Below are positions 6,882 to 14,513 of a stretch of DNA of 60,832 nt, one piece after another; within the stretch, counting starts at the first letter, position 1; each line of letters starts with the position of its first letter. A program made the position numbers and the translations under genes. Below the pieces are notes generated by a model, which saw nothing but the letters and a program-made list of their open reading frames with translations, made no database searches and had not been told where the DNA came from. This DNA is from Pseudomonadota bacterium (GTDB lineage Bacteria; Myxococcota_A; Polyangia; Polyangiales; Polyangiaceae), in assembly GCA_023398955.1 (NCBI GenBank), contig JAEWRL010000171.1:1-60832 (forward strand), read 5' to 3'.

Positions 6882-9053
6882 ATGAACAATTCAGACAATA
6901 CATCATCAGCCCTCGAGAGTCAAGCGGTCGCCACGGTCGCAGTCTTTCGGAGCAAATTCACCCCTGGCGGAGAGCCCGGGCGCGGTACCCCGACGGATCT
7001 CCAGGAGGCCCTCCGGACCTGCTACGCCTCGGACGCGCACCTGGCGCAGTACGCCTCGGACGAGCGCACGAACAGAGGCGGTGCAAAAGCCATGACGGCA
7101 GTCGTGTTCGACCTTGACGGCCCCAAGCATGAGGCCACGGAGGCCTGGCTGACCAAGACAGGCCCTGCCATCCGGGGGGCCGTCGAGACCTACGGAGGGC
7201 ATGCATACCGCACACGGGGCGGCTGGCGGCTGGTCTATTCACTGGCGCAGCCAGTCGCCGTCTTGACCGAGACCGATCGCCAGGGGTGGTCTGCATGGTA
7301 CCTGGCGCAGTGCGACCTCCTCGAGGGGCTGACCGGGCTCGTGCCAGACCGCTCTTGTGCCGATCCGGAGAGGATGTTTCGTCTGCCTCGCGTGCGGCGG
7401 GACGGCGTCCCGACCGAGACCGAGTCCTACTTCGAGGAGCGCGGGCGGGTCTCGCCCTGGATCTGTCTTGTCGACCTCTCCCGGGGCAGCCCTGCGAATG
7501 ACGACCAGCCACAGACAGCCACCCCGAGCACTCCGAGCGACGTCGAGACCCTGCTCCGTGAGCCGTCCGAGGGCGACCTAGCGAAAGCCGTCGAGTGGCT
7601 TGATGCCCAGCCGCCGGCAGTCCAGGGAGACCCGGACGAATCCGGGCACACTACCCTGCTCCGCGTGGCGATCGCCCTGGTCTGCCGAGGGCTGGACCTT
7701 GCGACCGTGCGCACGCTGCTAGAGCGCTACAATGAGCGATGCGAGCCACCCTGGGCCCTGGACGACCCAAAGGAGGCCGCAGACTTCTGGCGGAAGCTGG
7801 ACCAGGCCATGCAGTCCGAAACGGTCGCGCAGTGGGCCCACGAAACCCGAGCCGCACGGGCGTTGTTCGACCCGAAGTCAGAGCCAAAGCAGGATCTGGC
7901 GTTGCAAACGCGAGCGACGAGGGAGGGCGGCCTTGTGGTCCTGGCGACGCACGAGAACCTCCTGCAGATACTGACTCACCACCCCGAGTGGATGGGGCGA
8001 CTGGCGTACGACGACCTCAGCAAGCGAGTAGTTGAGCCGAGTCAAGGGGCCTGGCTCGACCACCACACGACGGAGCTGGCAGCATGGCTGGACCGCACGT
8101 ATCGCCTGGACGCACCCGTCGAGCGGATCGATCGGGCAGTCGTCGCAGTCGCTCGTCGGAACATCCAGCATCCGATTCGGAACTACCTCGAGGGACTCCG
8201 ATGGGACAGCATCGAGCGCATTGATCGGCTCTGGTCCGGATACTTCGGGGCGGAGGACTCCCCCCTCATGCGTGCTTTCGGTCGACGCTGGATGATCGGA
8301 GCGGTCGCCCGAGTGCTCCGCCCCGGCTGCAAGCTAGACACGATGCCGATCGTCGCAGGCCCCCAAGGGATAGGTAAGAGCACCGGATTCCGCGCACTGT
8401 GCCCCGAGCCAGACTGGTTCTCGGACACTCCCCTTCCCGTTGACAACCCCACCCGGTGCGCCGAGATGATGGCGGGAGTCTGGCTCTATGAAATCAGTGA
8501 ACTGGAGTCGTTCCGGGGCAAGGAGGCTGAGGCAATCAAGGGGTTCCTGTCGAGCCAACAGGATCGGGTTCGGGTCTCCTATGCCCGCTACGCGGAGACA
8601 TTCCCGCGGCAAGCGTGCTTCGTTGGCACAACCAACCAGGAGACCTACCTGAAGGACTCGACCGGGGGACGGCGGTTCTGGCCCGTGACAGCAGGTCAGG
8701 TAGACCTAGGAGGCCTCGTCCGAGACCGAGACTGTCTCTGGGCTGAGGCCGTGAGCCGGTTCCAAGCCAAAGAGCCTTGGTGGCTCAACGAGACCGAAGC
8801 CACTGAGGCAGCCGACGCGCAAGACGCGGTCCGCGAGGTTCACCCCTGGCAGGAACCGATCGCTAGGTGGCTGAACGAACGGGAGGCAGAAGGGTTCACC
8901 CTGGCTGAAGTCGCATCCGATGTGCTCGGACGAAGCGTCGGCTCTCTAACCAGCACCGACCAGAGTCAGATCGGCGGATGCCTGCGGGCGCTCGGCTACC
9001 GGGTCACACGCCGTAGGGAGGGCACGCAGACCATGCGAGTGTGGGTGCGGTAA
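6882..9053 (+). CDS. Primase-helicase of VapE/VirE type (PrimPol plus SF3/AAA-like)
   Basis: 723 aa from ATG 6882 (MNNSDN); the longer frame starting 6792 would overlap the 67-aa gene and the hairpin. The N-terminal part resembles a PrimPol domain: VVFDLDG near residues 74-80 supplies acidic metal-binding residues, RTRGGWRLVYSL near 110 and DPERMFRLPR near 165 follow. The C-terminal part is a VapE (PF05272-like) ATPase. It has Walker A GPQGIGKST at 493-501, a Walker B-like VWLYEI at 532-537, GTTNQ near 582 and STGGRRFWPV. Proteins of this type initiate replication of satellites, phages and integrative elements. A terminator and iterons follow directly, supporting an initiator role here. Confidence 0.9.
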   Translation: MNNSDNTSSALESQAVATVAVFRSKFTPGGEPGRGTPTDLQEALRTCYASDAHLAQYASDERTNRGGAKAMTAVVFDLDGPKHEATEAWLTKTGPAIRGAVETYGGHAYRTRGGWRLVYSLAQPVAVLTETDRQGWSAWYLAQCDLLEGLTGLVPDRSCADPERMFRLPRVRRDGVPTETESYFEERGRVSPWICLVDLSRGSPANDDQPQTATPSTPSDVETLLREPSEGDLAKAVEWLDAQPPAVQGDPDESGHTTLLRVAIALVCRGLDLATVRTLLERYNERCEPPWALDDPKEAADFWRKLDQAMQSETVAQWAHETRAARALFDPKSEPKQDLALQTRATREGGLVVLATHENLLQILTHHPEWMGRLAYDDLSKRVVEPSQGAWLDHHTTELAAWLDRTYRLDAPVERIDRAVVAVARRNIQHPIRNYLEGLRWDSIERIDRLWSGYFGAEDSPLMRAFGRRWMIGAVARVLRPGCKLDTMPIVAGPQGIGKSTGFRALCPEPDWFSDTPLPVDNPTRCAEMMAGVWLYEISELESFRGKEAEAIKGFLSSQQDRVRVSYARYAETFPRQACFVGTTNQETYLKDSTGGRRFWPVTAGQVDLGGLVRDRDCLWAEAVSRFQAKEPWWLNETEATEAADAQDAVREVHPWQEPIARWLNEREAEGFTLAEVASDVLGRSVGSLTSTDQSQIGGCLRALGYRVTRRREGTQTMRVWVR

Positions 9054-9081
9054 CGCACGGGCGAACGCCAGAGGTGTTCAG

Positions 9082-9113
9082 AGGGCCGCGGGTTCATCCT
9101 CGCGGCCCTTTTT
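9082..9113 (+). terminator. Rho-independent terminator after the primase
   Basis: AGGGCCGCG (9082-9090) and CGCGGCCCT (9101-9109) form a perfect 9-bp GC-rich stem with a 10-nt loop, followed by a run of T to 9113. It lies 28 bases after the primase stop and closes the island operon. Confidence 0.85.
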
Positions 9114-9120
9114 GCGTCCG

Positions 9121-9203
9121 TGATCCGCATGTGATCCGCATCTGATCCGCATGTGCATGCGCCGAGAACCGCGCCAGATCCGCATGATCCGCATGATCCG
9201 CTT
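9121..9203 (+). repeat. Iteron cluster A (TGATCCGCAT direct repeats)
   Basis: Six direct copies of GATCCGCAT (last one GATCCGCTT) start at 9122, 9133, 9144, 9177, 9186 and 9195. The first three are 11 bases apart and the fourth lies 33 bases after the third, so they fall on one face of the helix; the last three are 9 bases apart. Confidence 0.85.
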
Positions 9204-9291
9204 CTTGTCCTAAGGGACCCTCCAGAAACTACGTGCCCTTGGCGTGTGTATACCGTGCGGCCGCTCCCCGTGAGTTCCTGGGCACTCGATC

Positions 9292-9323
9292 TGATCCGCC
9301 GGATCAGGCGGATCAGCGGATCA
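9292..9323 (-). repeat. Iteron cluster B (inverted copies)
   Basis: One forward TGATCCGC (9292-9299) is followed by inverted copies: CGGATCA at 9300-9306 and GCGGATCA at 9308-9315 and 9316-9323. They use the same core as cluster A in the opposite orientation, about 90 bases further on. Confidence 0.8.
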
Positions 9324-9602
9324 GCCCCGGGGCGCATGCCGACATGGCTGACATGGCGAGAGGCTGCCCGCCCCGCGGAGGATGTCCCGGTCGGTCTCTC
9401 GGTTGCTGTCCCCGGCGGCGCCCGAATTGTCTCTCCGGCAACTCATCTGCCTTTGATCTTCGCGCGAACTATAGACCCGCGCTTTATAGCCAGAAAAGTA
9501 TAGCGCCGTTATTTATAATACTCGCTATATACTCGCACGCGGCCAAAGAATTTGCCCAAGAACCCCGTTGCGCGAGCGCTCCTCTCAGGGTAGCATTCCA
9601 CA

Positions 9603-9776
9603 ATGAGCAAATCAGATCTCATACGGACATTCGAGGCAGACACGGCGGCGGGACTGGCGGAGGGGCACCGGAAACAGTCGCAGGAGCGACATCGCCAACC
9701 ACCGGTACCGGACCCGCCAGACCCCTCACACGATACTGGCCACGATCCGGCTGCACCGGTCCGGCGCCCGCCGTAG
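9603..9776 (+). CDS. Small hypothetical protein after the origin-like region
   Basis: 57 aa from ATG 9603 to TAG 9774-9776. The first 30 residues (MSKSDLIRTFEADTAAGLAE and on) look like an amphipathic helix; the rest is Pro/Asp/His-rich (PVPDPPDP). The TATAAT in the AT-rich segment lies about 85 bases upstream, without a clear -35 box. No clear ribosome binding site is seen. It could be an accessory gene of the island or a chance frame. Confidence 0.35.
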   Translation: MSKSDLIRTFEADTAAGLAEGHRKQSQERHRQPPVPDPPDPSHDTGHDPAAPVRRPP

Positions 9777-9849
9777 CTGCGGGGTTATCGACGGCGGCGC
9801 CGTGCCGTTCATGCGATGCTCGCGCCGTGCCGCGAGGATCGGAGGTCTC

Positions 9850-10353
9850 ATGAACACTGCTCAAGTCGTGGAGGTTGCCGAGAGAGCTGGACGGTTCGCC
9901 CTCTGGCTGGCGATTGCTTCTGCATTCGTTTTGGTGCCTTACGGGATGGCTGCTAGATACGCCGAGGAGCGCAAAGCACTCGCGGATGCTGCACGCGAAG
10001 AGAAGCGCGCACAGATGGATGCGAAAGCCGCCGAGGAAGCCGTGAAGCCCCAGCGCGTGAAGATAGCTGCTTTGGGTATGTACTTGGTCGGGTTGGACGA
10101 CGCCCAGGGATACGCATGGGTCTCGAACGTCTCGCCACGTGGCGCAATTGTCTGCGTTCAGGGCGTGGCGACGAAGGCGGAATCAGGCAAGAGCATTAGG
10201 TCCCTGCCCGGCTGCCTCGAGTTGGAGCCTTATTCCACGGCCGTACCGCTCAAGCTCCAATTCCCCGCCCGGCAACTTTACGAGGTCTGCCCCAAAGGGG
10301 ACTGTCAACTTGCCGTGGTGGACGTGGACGACAGAGGAACCGGAACGGACTGA
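9850..10353 (+). CDS. Membrane-anchored protein, unknown function
   Basis: 167 aa from ATG 9850, which has GGAGG at 9841-9845; the frame start at 9802 lacks this. One membrane segment lies at about residues 15-34 (FALWLAIASAFVLVPYGMAA). A charged Ala/Glu/Lys coiled coil (about 36-62) and a compact C-terminal domain with four cysteines (IVCVQG, LPGCLEL, YEVCPKGDC) follow. The domain is probably extracytoplasmic. No family is recognised. It lies between the VapE island and the injection-system operon and could belong to either or neither. Confidence 0.7.
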   Translation: MNTAQVVEVAERAGRFALWLAIASAFVLVPYGMAARYAEERKALADAAREEKRAQMDAKAAEEAVKPQRVKIAALGMYLVGLDDAQGYAWVSNVSPRGAIVCVQGVATKAESGKSIRSLPGCLELEPYSTAVPLKLQFPARQLYEVCPKGDCQLAVVDVDDRGTGTD

Positions 10354-10581
10354 CCTGCCACGCGCGCGCGGGCGCGTAGGGTCGGGCACAGACCCGCCCC
10401 CCAGCCGCCCGTCTGCCCCGCCGACCTGTGGCACACATTCTGCCGCTGGCCATGGCCCGACCTGTGCCGATCTGGCCTCGAGTGCAGATCCCCCGCGCAA
10501 TCCTGCCCAGGGAGGGGCTCGCCAAGCCCCTCCAGCAGACTCTCTGGAAGATGAGCGTCGGAGACCCCTCGAGGTGAAGGC

Positions 10582-10606
10582 CTCACGGCACGCCACGTGC
10601 CGTGAG
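10582..10606. other. Perfect 10-bp stem-loop
   Basis: CTCACGGCAC (10582-10591) and GTGCCGTGAG (10597-10606) pair perfectly around a 5-nt loop (GCCAC). There is no T-run. It lies 230 bases after the membrane-protein gene and could be a transcription end signal, a protein-binding palindrome or an element boundary. Confidence 0.45.
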
Positions 10607-10644
10607 TTCGCGACTTCCGCCGTCGAGCGGCTTCGTTCTCACTA

Positions 10645-10714
10645 GCGCGGCTCGAGCGCAGGCACTCGGTCGAGAGAGTCGTCGGGGCACCGCGCCTGCG
10701 CCCGCTTGCACGAA
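10645..10714 (+). repeat. Dispersed 70-bp repeat, copy 1
   Basis: This 70-bp stretch aligns without gaps to 60759-60828 with about 56 of 70 identical bases by hand count, including the 20-bp core GGCACCGCGCCTGCGCCCGC. A third, inverted copy lies close by at about 10806-10865. Confidence 0.65.
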
Positions 10715-10805
10715 GCGACCCTTGGTGCGTCCTTTTCCCGGGTGCGGCGCGGGCCGCGCCCCCTCGAGCTCAGGCCCGTGAACGGATGCCCTCGCCGCAG
10801 CGTCC

Positions 10806-10865
10806 TTCGGGCGCAGGCGCGGTATCGTGACTCCCGCGCCATCGAGCGTCTGCGCTCACCCACGC
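10806..10865 (-). repeat. Dispersed repeat, inverted copy
   Basis: On the minus strand this stretch reads GAGCGCAGACGCTCGATGG, a short divergent section, then ACCGCGCCTGCGCCCGA. It matches the two plus-oriented copies at 10645 and 60759. Together with the copy at 10645 it makes a large imperfect inverted repeat with about a 90-base centre. Confidence 0.5.
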
Positions 10866-11224
10866 TCTCGACGCCAGTCGCGCCCGTTTCACCTGTGCGC
10901 CCAAACACACCCCCAAGCAAAGCCCCTCCGCGAGACGGCCTGACGACCGTAACGCATCAGGGCGGCTCCTCAGAGACTTCCCCACGGAGCTCGGGGACCT
11001 TGAACGGATTCCTTAGATGACAGACATGACTGCCGGCGCCGAAGGCATTTGCCTTGCTTCAATGAAGAACGCGCTGACACGCGCGGACGAGCCTGACTCC
11101 TGAGCCACGAGAGTTCGCGTTATTCAGAAAACGTCGCGCCGGTCACGTCGAATTGCGCACGGAGGGGGCTGCGCGCGGCGTGGCAATCGTGTTAGCTTCT
11201 GAGCTCGGACGGTTGGGGATTCGC

Positions 11225-11866
11225 ATGACCACCTTTCCAGGATCACCACGCGTGCTCCGGGGCGCGCTCGTTTCCGTCGATCCGGTGACGCTGACGCCCA
11301 GCGTCATCGCGTTCCAGTACAATCCGGCGACGTTGTCGCGGTCGTTCCAGGTGTCCGCAGCGACCGGGGGGGCGGAGGCAGGCCAGCGCGGGGGGCCGCC
11401 GAGCGAAACCCTGCAGGTGGAGATCGAGCTCGACGCGACGGATGATCTGGAAGCCGGGCGTGGGCCCGCGGCCGTCTCGGCGCGCATTGCGGCAATCCTC
11501 GGGCTAGTGACGCCGCTCGCCAGCGACGTGCAGGCGAATCTGATGCTCGTGTCCCAGGGCGCCATCGAGGTGCTACCGCCCGACGCGCCGGTCTTGCTCT
11601 TCGTCTTCGGCCCGCAGCGGGTGCTCCCGGTGCAGCTCACCGAGCTCTCCGTCACGGAGGAGGCCCACGACGCCACGCTGAGCCCCATCCGGGCCCGGGT
11701 GGCCTTGGGGCTCCAGGTCCTGAGCTACAGCGATCTCTCCCAGAGCCATCCCGCGCACGCGCTCTCCCTCGCCAATCAGGTGGCCCGCGAAGCGAGCGCC
11801 CGCTCCCTTTCGCCAGAGGGAGCCAGCGGGGTCGAGGCCACCATCGGGACGCGCATCCAACTCTAG
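11225..11866 (+). CDS. CIS tube-adaptor protein (Afp7/gp53-like)
   Basis: 213 aa from ATG 11225 (MTTFPGSP); the frame is open back to 11153 but the internal ATG matches the family start. The N-terminal half has the signature of contractile-injection-system tube/adaptor proteins: GALVSVDP then VIAFQYNPATLSRSF at about residues 25-40. In eCIS particles such proteins link the inner tube to the baseplate hub. The canonical protein often carries a C-terminal LysM domain; here the LysM-like part is a separate downstream gene. It is the first gene of a ten-gene plus-strand operon. Confidence 0.85.
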   Translation: MTTFPGSPRVLRGALVSVDPVTLTPSVIAFQYNPATLSRSFQVSAATGGAEAGQRGGPPSETLQVEIELDATDDLEAGRGPAAVSARIAAILGLVTPLASDVQANLMLVSQGAIEVLPPDAPVLLFVFGPQRVLPVQLTELSVTEEAHDATLSPIRARVALGLQVLSYSDLSQSHPAHALSLANQVAREASARSLSPEGASGVEATIGTRIQL

Positions 11867-11888
11867 GCAGCCACTCAACGGAGGCCCC

Positions 11889-12176
11889 ATGTTCGAAGCC
11901 GATAGCCGCTACGCCAACCTACCCACCGCGACGCACGTCACTGCGGACGGGCGGCAGATCGTCTACGTGACCCGGCGCTTCCTCCCGCAGCCGGCGCGGC
12001 TCTTGGCTGTCGGTCGTGTCACGGTAGCCGACGCAGACCGGCTGGACCTCATCGCGGCGCGCGCCCTCGGGGACGCCCTTGCCTGGTGGCGGGTCGCGGA
12101 CGGCAACCTGGCAGAGCATCCCGACGAGCTCGAGACGCCGGGGCGAGAACTAACGATCGCGATGGAGAACCCCTGA
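11889..12176 (+). CDS. LysM-like baseplate protein (gpX-type)
   Basis: 95 aa. The sequence YVTRRFLPQPARLL then DRLDLIAARALGDALAWWRV and a PGRELTIAMENP end match the small LysM-like proteins (phage P2 gpX type) found between tube and hub genes of tailed phages and eCIS. It lies 22 bases after the adaptor gene with GGAGGC just before the ATG. Gene order supports a structural hub role rather than peptidoglycan binding. Confidence 0.85.
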   Translation: MFEADSRYANLPTATHVTADGRQIVYVTRRFLPQPARLLAVGRVTVADADRLDLIAARALGDALAWWRVADGNLAEHPDELETPGRELTIAMENP

Positions 12177-12177
12177 G

Positions 12178-13323
12178 GTGTTCCAGGGTGGACAGCTTGC
12201 GCTGCACCTGGGGCTCGGCGTCACCCGCCCAGCGCCGCCAGAGCTGCTCGATCAGCTGCAGCAGGTGACTGTCACCCTGGAGGACGCCGGTCGCAGCGGC
12301 TTCCAGCTGAGCTTCGGCGTCGGTCGCGACCGCAAGACGGGCACCAGCGACTTTCCATTGCTTGAGCGGCTCCATCTGAAAATAGGCACCCGCGTGCAGA
12401 TCACGGGCATCCTGGGAGGCAAGGCCCACCCCCTGATGGACGGCATCGTCACCAATCATCAGCTTGCCCCGGCACCTCAGCCAGGCCAGAGCACGCTCAC
12501 CGTCACGGGGGAGGACGTCACCGTGATGCTGGATCAGCAGGAGTTTCAGCTTCAGCTGCCGTCCATGCCCGCATTTGCTCGCGTGAACCTGATGCTCGCC
12601 CCCCTGGCAGCCTTCGGCGTCGCGCCCATGGTGGTGCCTTCCCCGAGCGACATCCCGCCGCTGCCCACCGACTCACCGCCGACAATCGACGGCACCTTCC
12701 ACTCCGCGATCACTTCCCTCGCTGGCGAGTGGAACTACATCTTCGCCTGGCGGCCGGGCTTCGTCCGGGGCCAGAGCTTCGCCTATTGGGGTCCGAAGGC
12801 TTACGTCGGCATGCCGCAGCGCGCCCTGACCTTCGGGATGGGCGGGGACGATAACGTCAAGAGCTTGTCCTTCACGGACGATGGCACCAAGCCGAAGCTC
12901 GTGTACGGATTCGTGAAGGAGGAGCACTCGGGCACGCCCGCGGTCCCCGTCTTCTCCCTGCCCTACCCCTTTCCCCTCGAGGCGATCCCAGCGGTCGTCG
13001 GCAACCTTCCCTTCGTCGGGCTCAAGCGCCTCGCAGATGACGAGGGGGGTGACGTCGTGAAGGCCTACGCCCGGGCCACCGCTCAGCATTGGGAGAGCGT
13101 CCAAGGCGCAGCCACCGCTCAGGGCGAGCTCGACACGGTCCGCTACGGCAGGGTGCTCAAGGCCCACGAGCTCGTGGAGGTGCGTGGCGCGGGCTGGAGC
13201 CACGACGGCGGCTGGTATGTCAAGGGCGTCACCCACACAATCTCCCGCGGCAGCTGGACGCAGGCCTTCAACCTCGAGCGCAGCGGCGTCGGCTCGAAGC
13301 TACAGCGGGTCCTATTCGCATGA
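12178..13323 (+). CDS. Baseplate hub protein, late-control D (gp27-like)
   Basis: 381 aa with a GTG start two bases after the previous stop. The features fit phage late-control gene D/gp27-type hub proteins: LKIGTRVQITGILGGKAHPL with MDGIVTNHQL early, ALTFGMGGDDNVKSLSF in the middle, VEVRGAGWSHDGGWYVKGVT near the end. Three copies would form the ring on which the spike sits. In the classic Afp8/PVC8 protein hub and spike are fused; here the spike is a separate gene overlapping by 4 bases. Confidence 0.85.
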   Translation: MFQGGQLALHLGLGVTRPAPPELLDQLQQVTVTLEDAGRSGFQLSFGVGRDRKTGTSDFPLLERLHLKIGTRVQITGILGGKAHPLMDGIVTNHQLAPAPQPGQSTLTVTGEDVTVMLDQQEFQLQLPSMPAFARVNLMLAPLAAFGVAPMVVPSPSDIPPLPTDSPPTIDGTFHSAITSLAGEWNYIFAWRPGFVRGQSFAYWGPKAYVGMPQRALTFGMGGDDNVKSLSFTDDGTKPKLVYGFVKEEHSGTPAVPVFSLPYPFPLEAIPAVVGNLPFVGLKRLADDEGGDVVKAYARATAQHWESVQGAATAQGELDTVRYGRVLKAHELVEVRGAGWSHDGGWYVKGVTHTISRGSWTQAFNLERSGVGSKLQRVLFA

Positions 13324-13820
13324 GCACGTACTACGGCAAATATCGCGGCACCGTCGTCAATAACCTCGACCCCATGCGCATGGGACGCATGCAGGTCAGC
13401 TGTCCTCACGTCTTCGGACCGGGTGTGCTGGCATGGGCCATGCCCTGCGTGCCCTTCGCTGGCAACCTGGAGGGCTTCTACATGCTTCCGCTGCCGGGCA
13501 GCAACGTCTGGGTGGAGTTCGAGGCGGGGAATCCAGATCGTCCCATCTGGGCGGGCTGCTTCTGGACGACCCAGACGATTCCCCCGAAGGCGGTGACGCC
13601 CTTCGTGCGGACCATCAAGACGCTCTCCTGCGAGGTGACCCTGGACGAGACCCCAGGGGCTGGCGGAGTCACCCTCCAGGTCTTGCCGCCCCTCGTCAGC
13701 AGCCCCTGCACGGTGCGCCTGGACGTCACCGGGATCCTGCTCAACGTGGGCGGGGCCACCATCAAGCTGTCCGCGCCCAACGTCGTCGACGTCAACCTCG
13801 GAGCCCTGACGGTGACCTGA
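13320..13820 (+). CDS. Spike protein with OB-fold (gpV/gp5-like)
   Basis: 166 aa from ATG 13320, in an ATGA overlap with the hub gene. The N-terminal domain (YYGKYRGTVVNNLDPMRMGR then VSCPHVFG and MPCVPFAG) is the OB-fold typical of baseplate assembly protein V and of the gp5 N-terminus. GFYMLPLPGSNVWVEFEAGN and PIWAGCFW continue that fold. The C-terminus (NVGGATIKLSAPNVVDVNLG) is a short run of beta-helix-like repeats that would make the needle. The longer frame starting 13089 is a shadow within the hub gene. Confidence 0.88.
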   Translation: MSTYYGKYRGTVVNNLDPMRMGRMQVSCPHVFGPGVLAWAMPCVPFAGNLEGFYMLPLPGSNVWVEFEAGNPDRPIWAGCFWTTQTIPPKAVTPFVRTIKTLSCEVTLDETPGAGGVTLQVLPPLVSSPCTVRLDVTGILLNVGGATIKLSAPNVVDVNLGALTVT

Positions 13821-14152
13821 TGCGCTACCTCCTCGACGTCACCAGTGCCATCCAGTGCAGCCACGGCGCGCCCTGCACCCATACACCCATCCAGCAGCGG
13901 GTGAAGGTGCTGGGTATGTTCGCCCTCACGGCCAGCGACGTCAACACAATCGCCGGGTGTGCCTTCACCCTGCCGGGCGGGGCCCCGTCGCCCTGCGTCA
14001 CCGTGCAGTGGGTGGTTCCCTCGCTCCGGGTCAAGATCATGGGCCAGCCCGCGCTGCTCAAGACCTCCGTGGGGCTGTGCAAGGCGGCCACCCAGGCCCC
14101 CCAGGGGCCGCCCGTCATCGCTACCGTACAACCCAGGGTGCAGGGGCTCTGA
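13820..14152 (+). CDS. PAAR-like spike-tip protein
   Basis: 110 aa from ATG 13820, overlapping the spike stop by one base. Cys/His-rich N-terminus (IQCSHGAPCTHTPIQQRVKV) and AGCAFTLPGGAPSPCVTVQW followed by VKIMGQPALLKTSVGLC match the small PAAR-like proteins located between spike and gp25 genes in eCIS loci. They are thought to sharpen the spike tip and could coordinate a metal through these residues (inference). It ends QGPPVIATVQPRVQGL, also typical. The longer frame from 13433 is a shadow of the spike gene. Confidence 0.8.
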   Translation: MRYLLDVTSAIQCSHGAPCTHTPIQQRVKVLGMFALTASDVNTIAGCAFTLPGGAPSPCVTVQWVVPSLRVKIMGQPALLKTSVGLCKAATQAPQGPPVIATVQPRVQGL

Positions 14153-14511
14153 TGCCGCTCTCCTTTCCGTACCGGATCCAGGCCATGGGGCGCACCGCCG
14201 AGCCAGCGGACACACCAGCGTGGGTCCGTGAACTGCTGGAGATGGTGCTCTTCACGGCGCCAGGAGAGCGGGTGATGCGCCCCTCCTTCGGCACCGGCGT
14301 GCATCAGCTCGTCTTCGCCCCCGCGAGCGACGAGATGGCAACCGCCACACAGCACCTGGTGCGGAGCGCGCTCCAACAGTGGCTCTCGGACTGGATCGAG
14401 GTGCAGGATGTGCTCGTCAAGGCGGACGACAACCGCCTGACCGTCACCGTTGCTTACCTGCTGCGAGCCACCCGCGAGCAACAGAGGACCTCCTTCGCGA
14501 GGGAGCTCTAG
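14152..14511 (+). CDS. gp25-like baseplate wedge protein (GPW/gp25)
   Basis: 119 aa from ATG 14152, one-base overlap with the PAAR-like gene. The sequence MRPSFGTGVHQLVFAPASDE, followed by helices and a WIEVQDVLVKADDNRLTVTV strand, is the gp25/GPW signature. gp25 proteins form the wedge core next to the sheath initiator and nucleate sheath assembly in phage T4 and in eCIS. Its presence argues that this baseplate is meant to carry a contractile sheath even though no sheath gene is in the window. Confidence 0.9.
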   Translation: MPLSFPYRIQAMGRTAEPADTPAWVRELLEMVLFTAPGERVMRPSFGTGVHQLVFAPASDEMATATQHLVRSALQQWLSDWIEVQDVLVKADDNRLTVTVAYLLRATREQQRTSFAREL

Positions 14512-14513
14512 CC

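Larger units (their letters stand above)
9121..9550. other. Candidate replication origin of the island
   Basis: Two iteron clusters with opposite orientation are followed by an AT-rich segment (about 9465-9550) that is unusual in this GC-rich window. The segment contains TATAAT at 9514-9519, and TATAGCG (9499-9505) mirrored by CGCTATA (9523-9529). All this lies immediately 3' of a primase-helicase gene. In staphylococcal pathogenicity islands the origin also lies 3' of the rep gene and combines iterons with an AT-rich region (established knowledge). Origin function here is inferred. Confidence 0.6.
10354..11224. other. Long intergenic region before the injection-system operon
   Basis: About 870 bases without a supported gene, although sheath and tube genes would be expected near here in a complete eCIS locus. 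It contains a perfect 10-bp hairpin (10582-10606) and an inverted pair of the dispersed repeat (10645-10714 and about 10806-10865). The GGTTGGGGA before ATG 11225 is a possible ribosome binding site for the first baseplate gene. Confidence 0.5.

Noticed and set aside
9153..9503. 116-aa frame across the iteron region.
   Set aside because: Its DPHDPHDP sequence is produced by the GATCCGCAT repeats; no ribosome binding site or domain.
11017..11103. 28-codon frame MTDMTAGAEG before the baseplate operon.
   Set aside because: Too short and lacks a ribosome binding site or homology impression.
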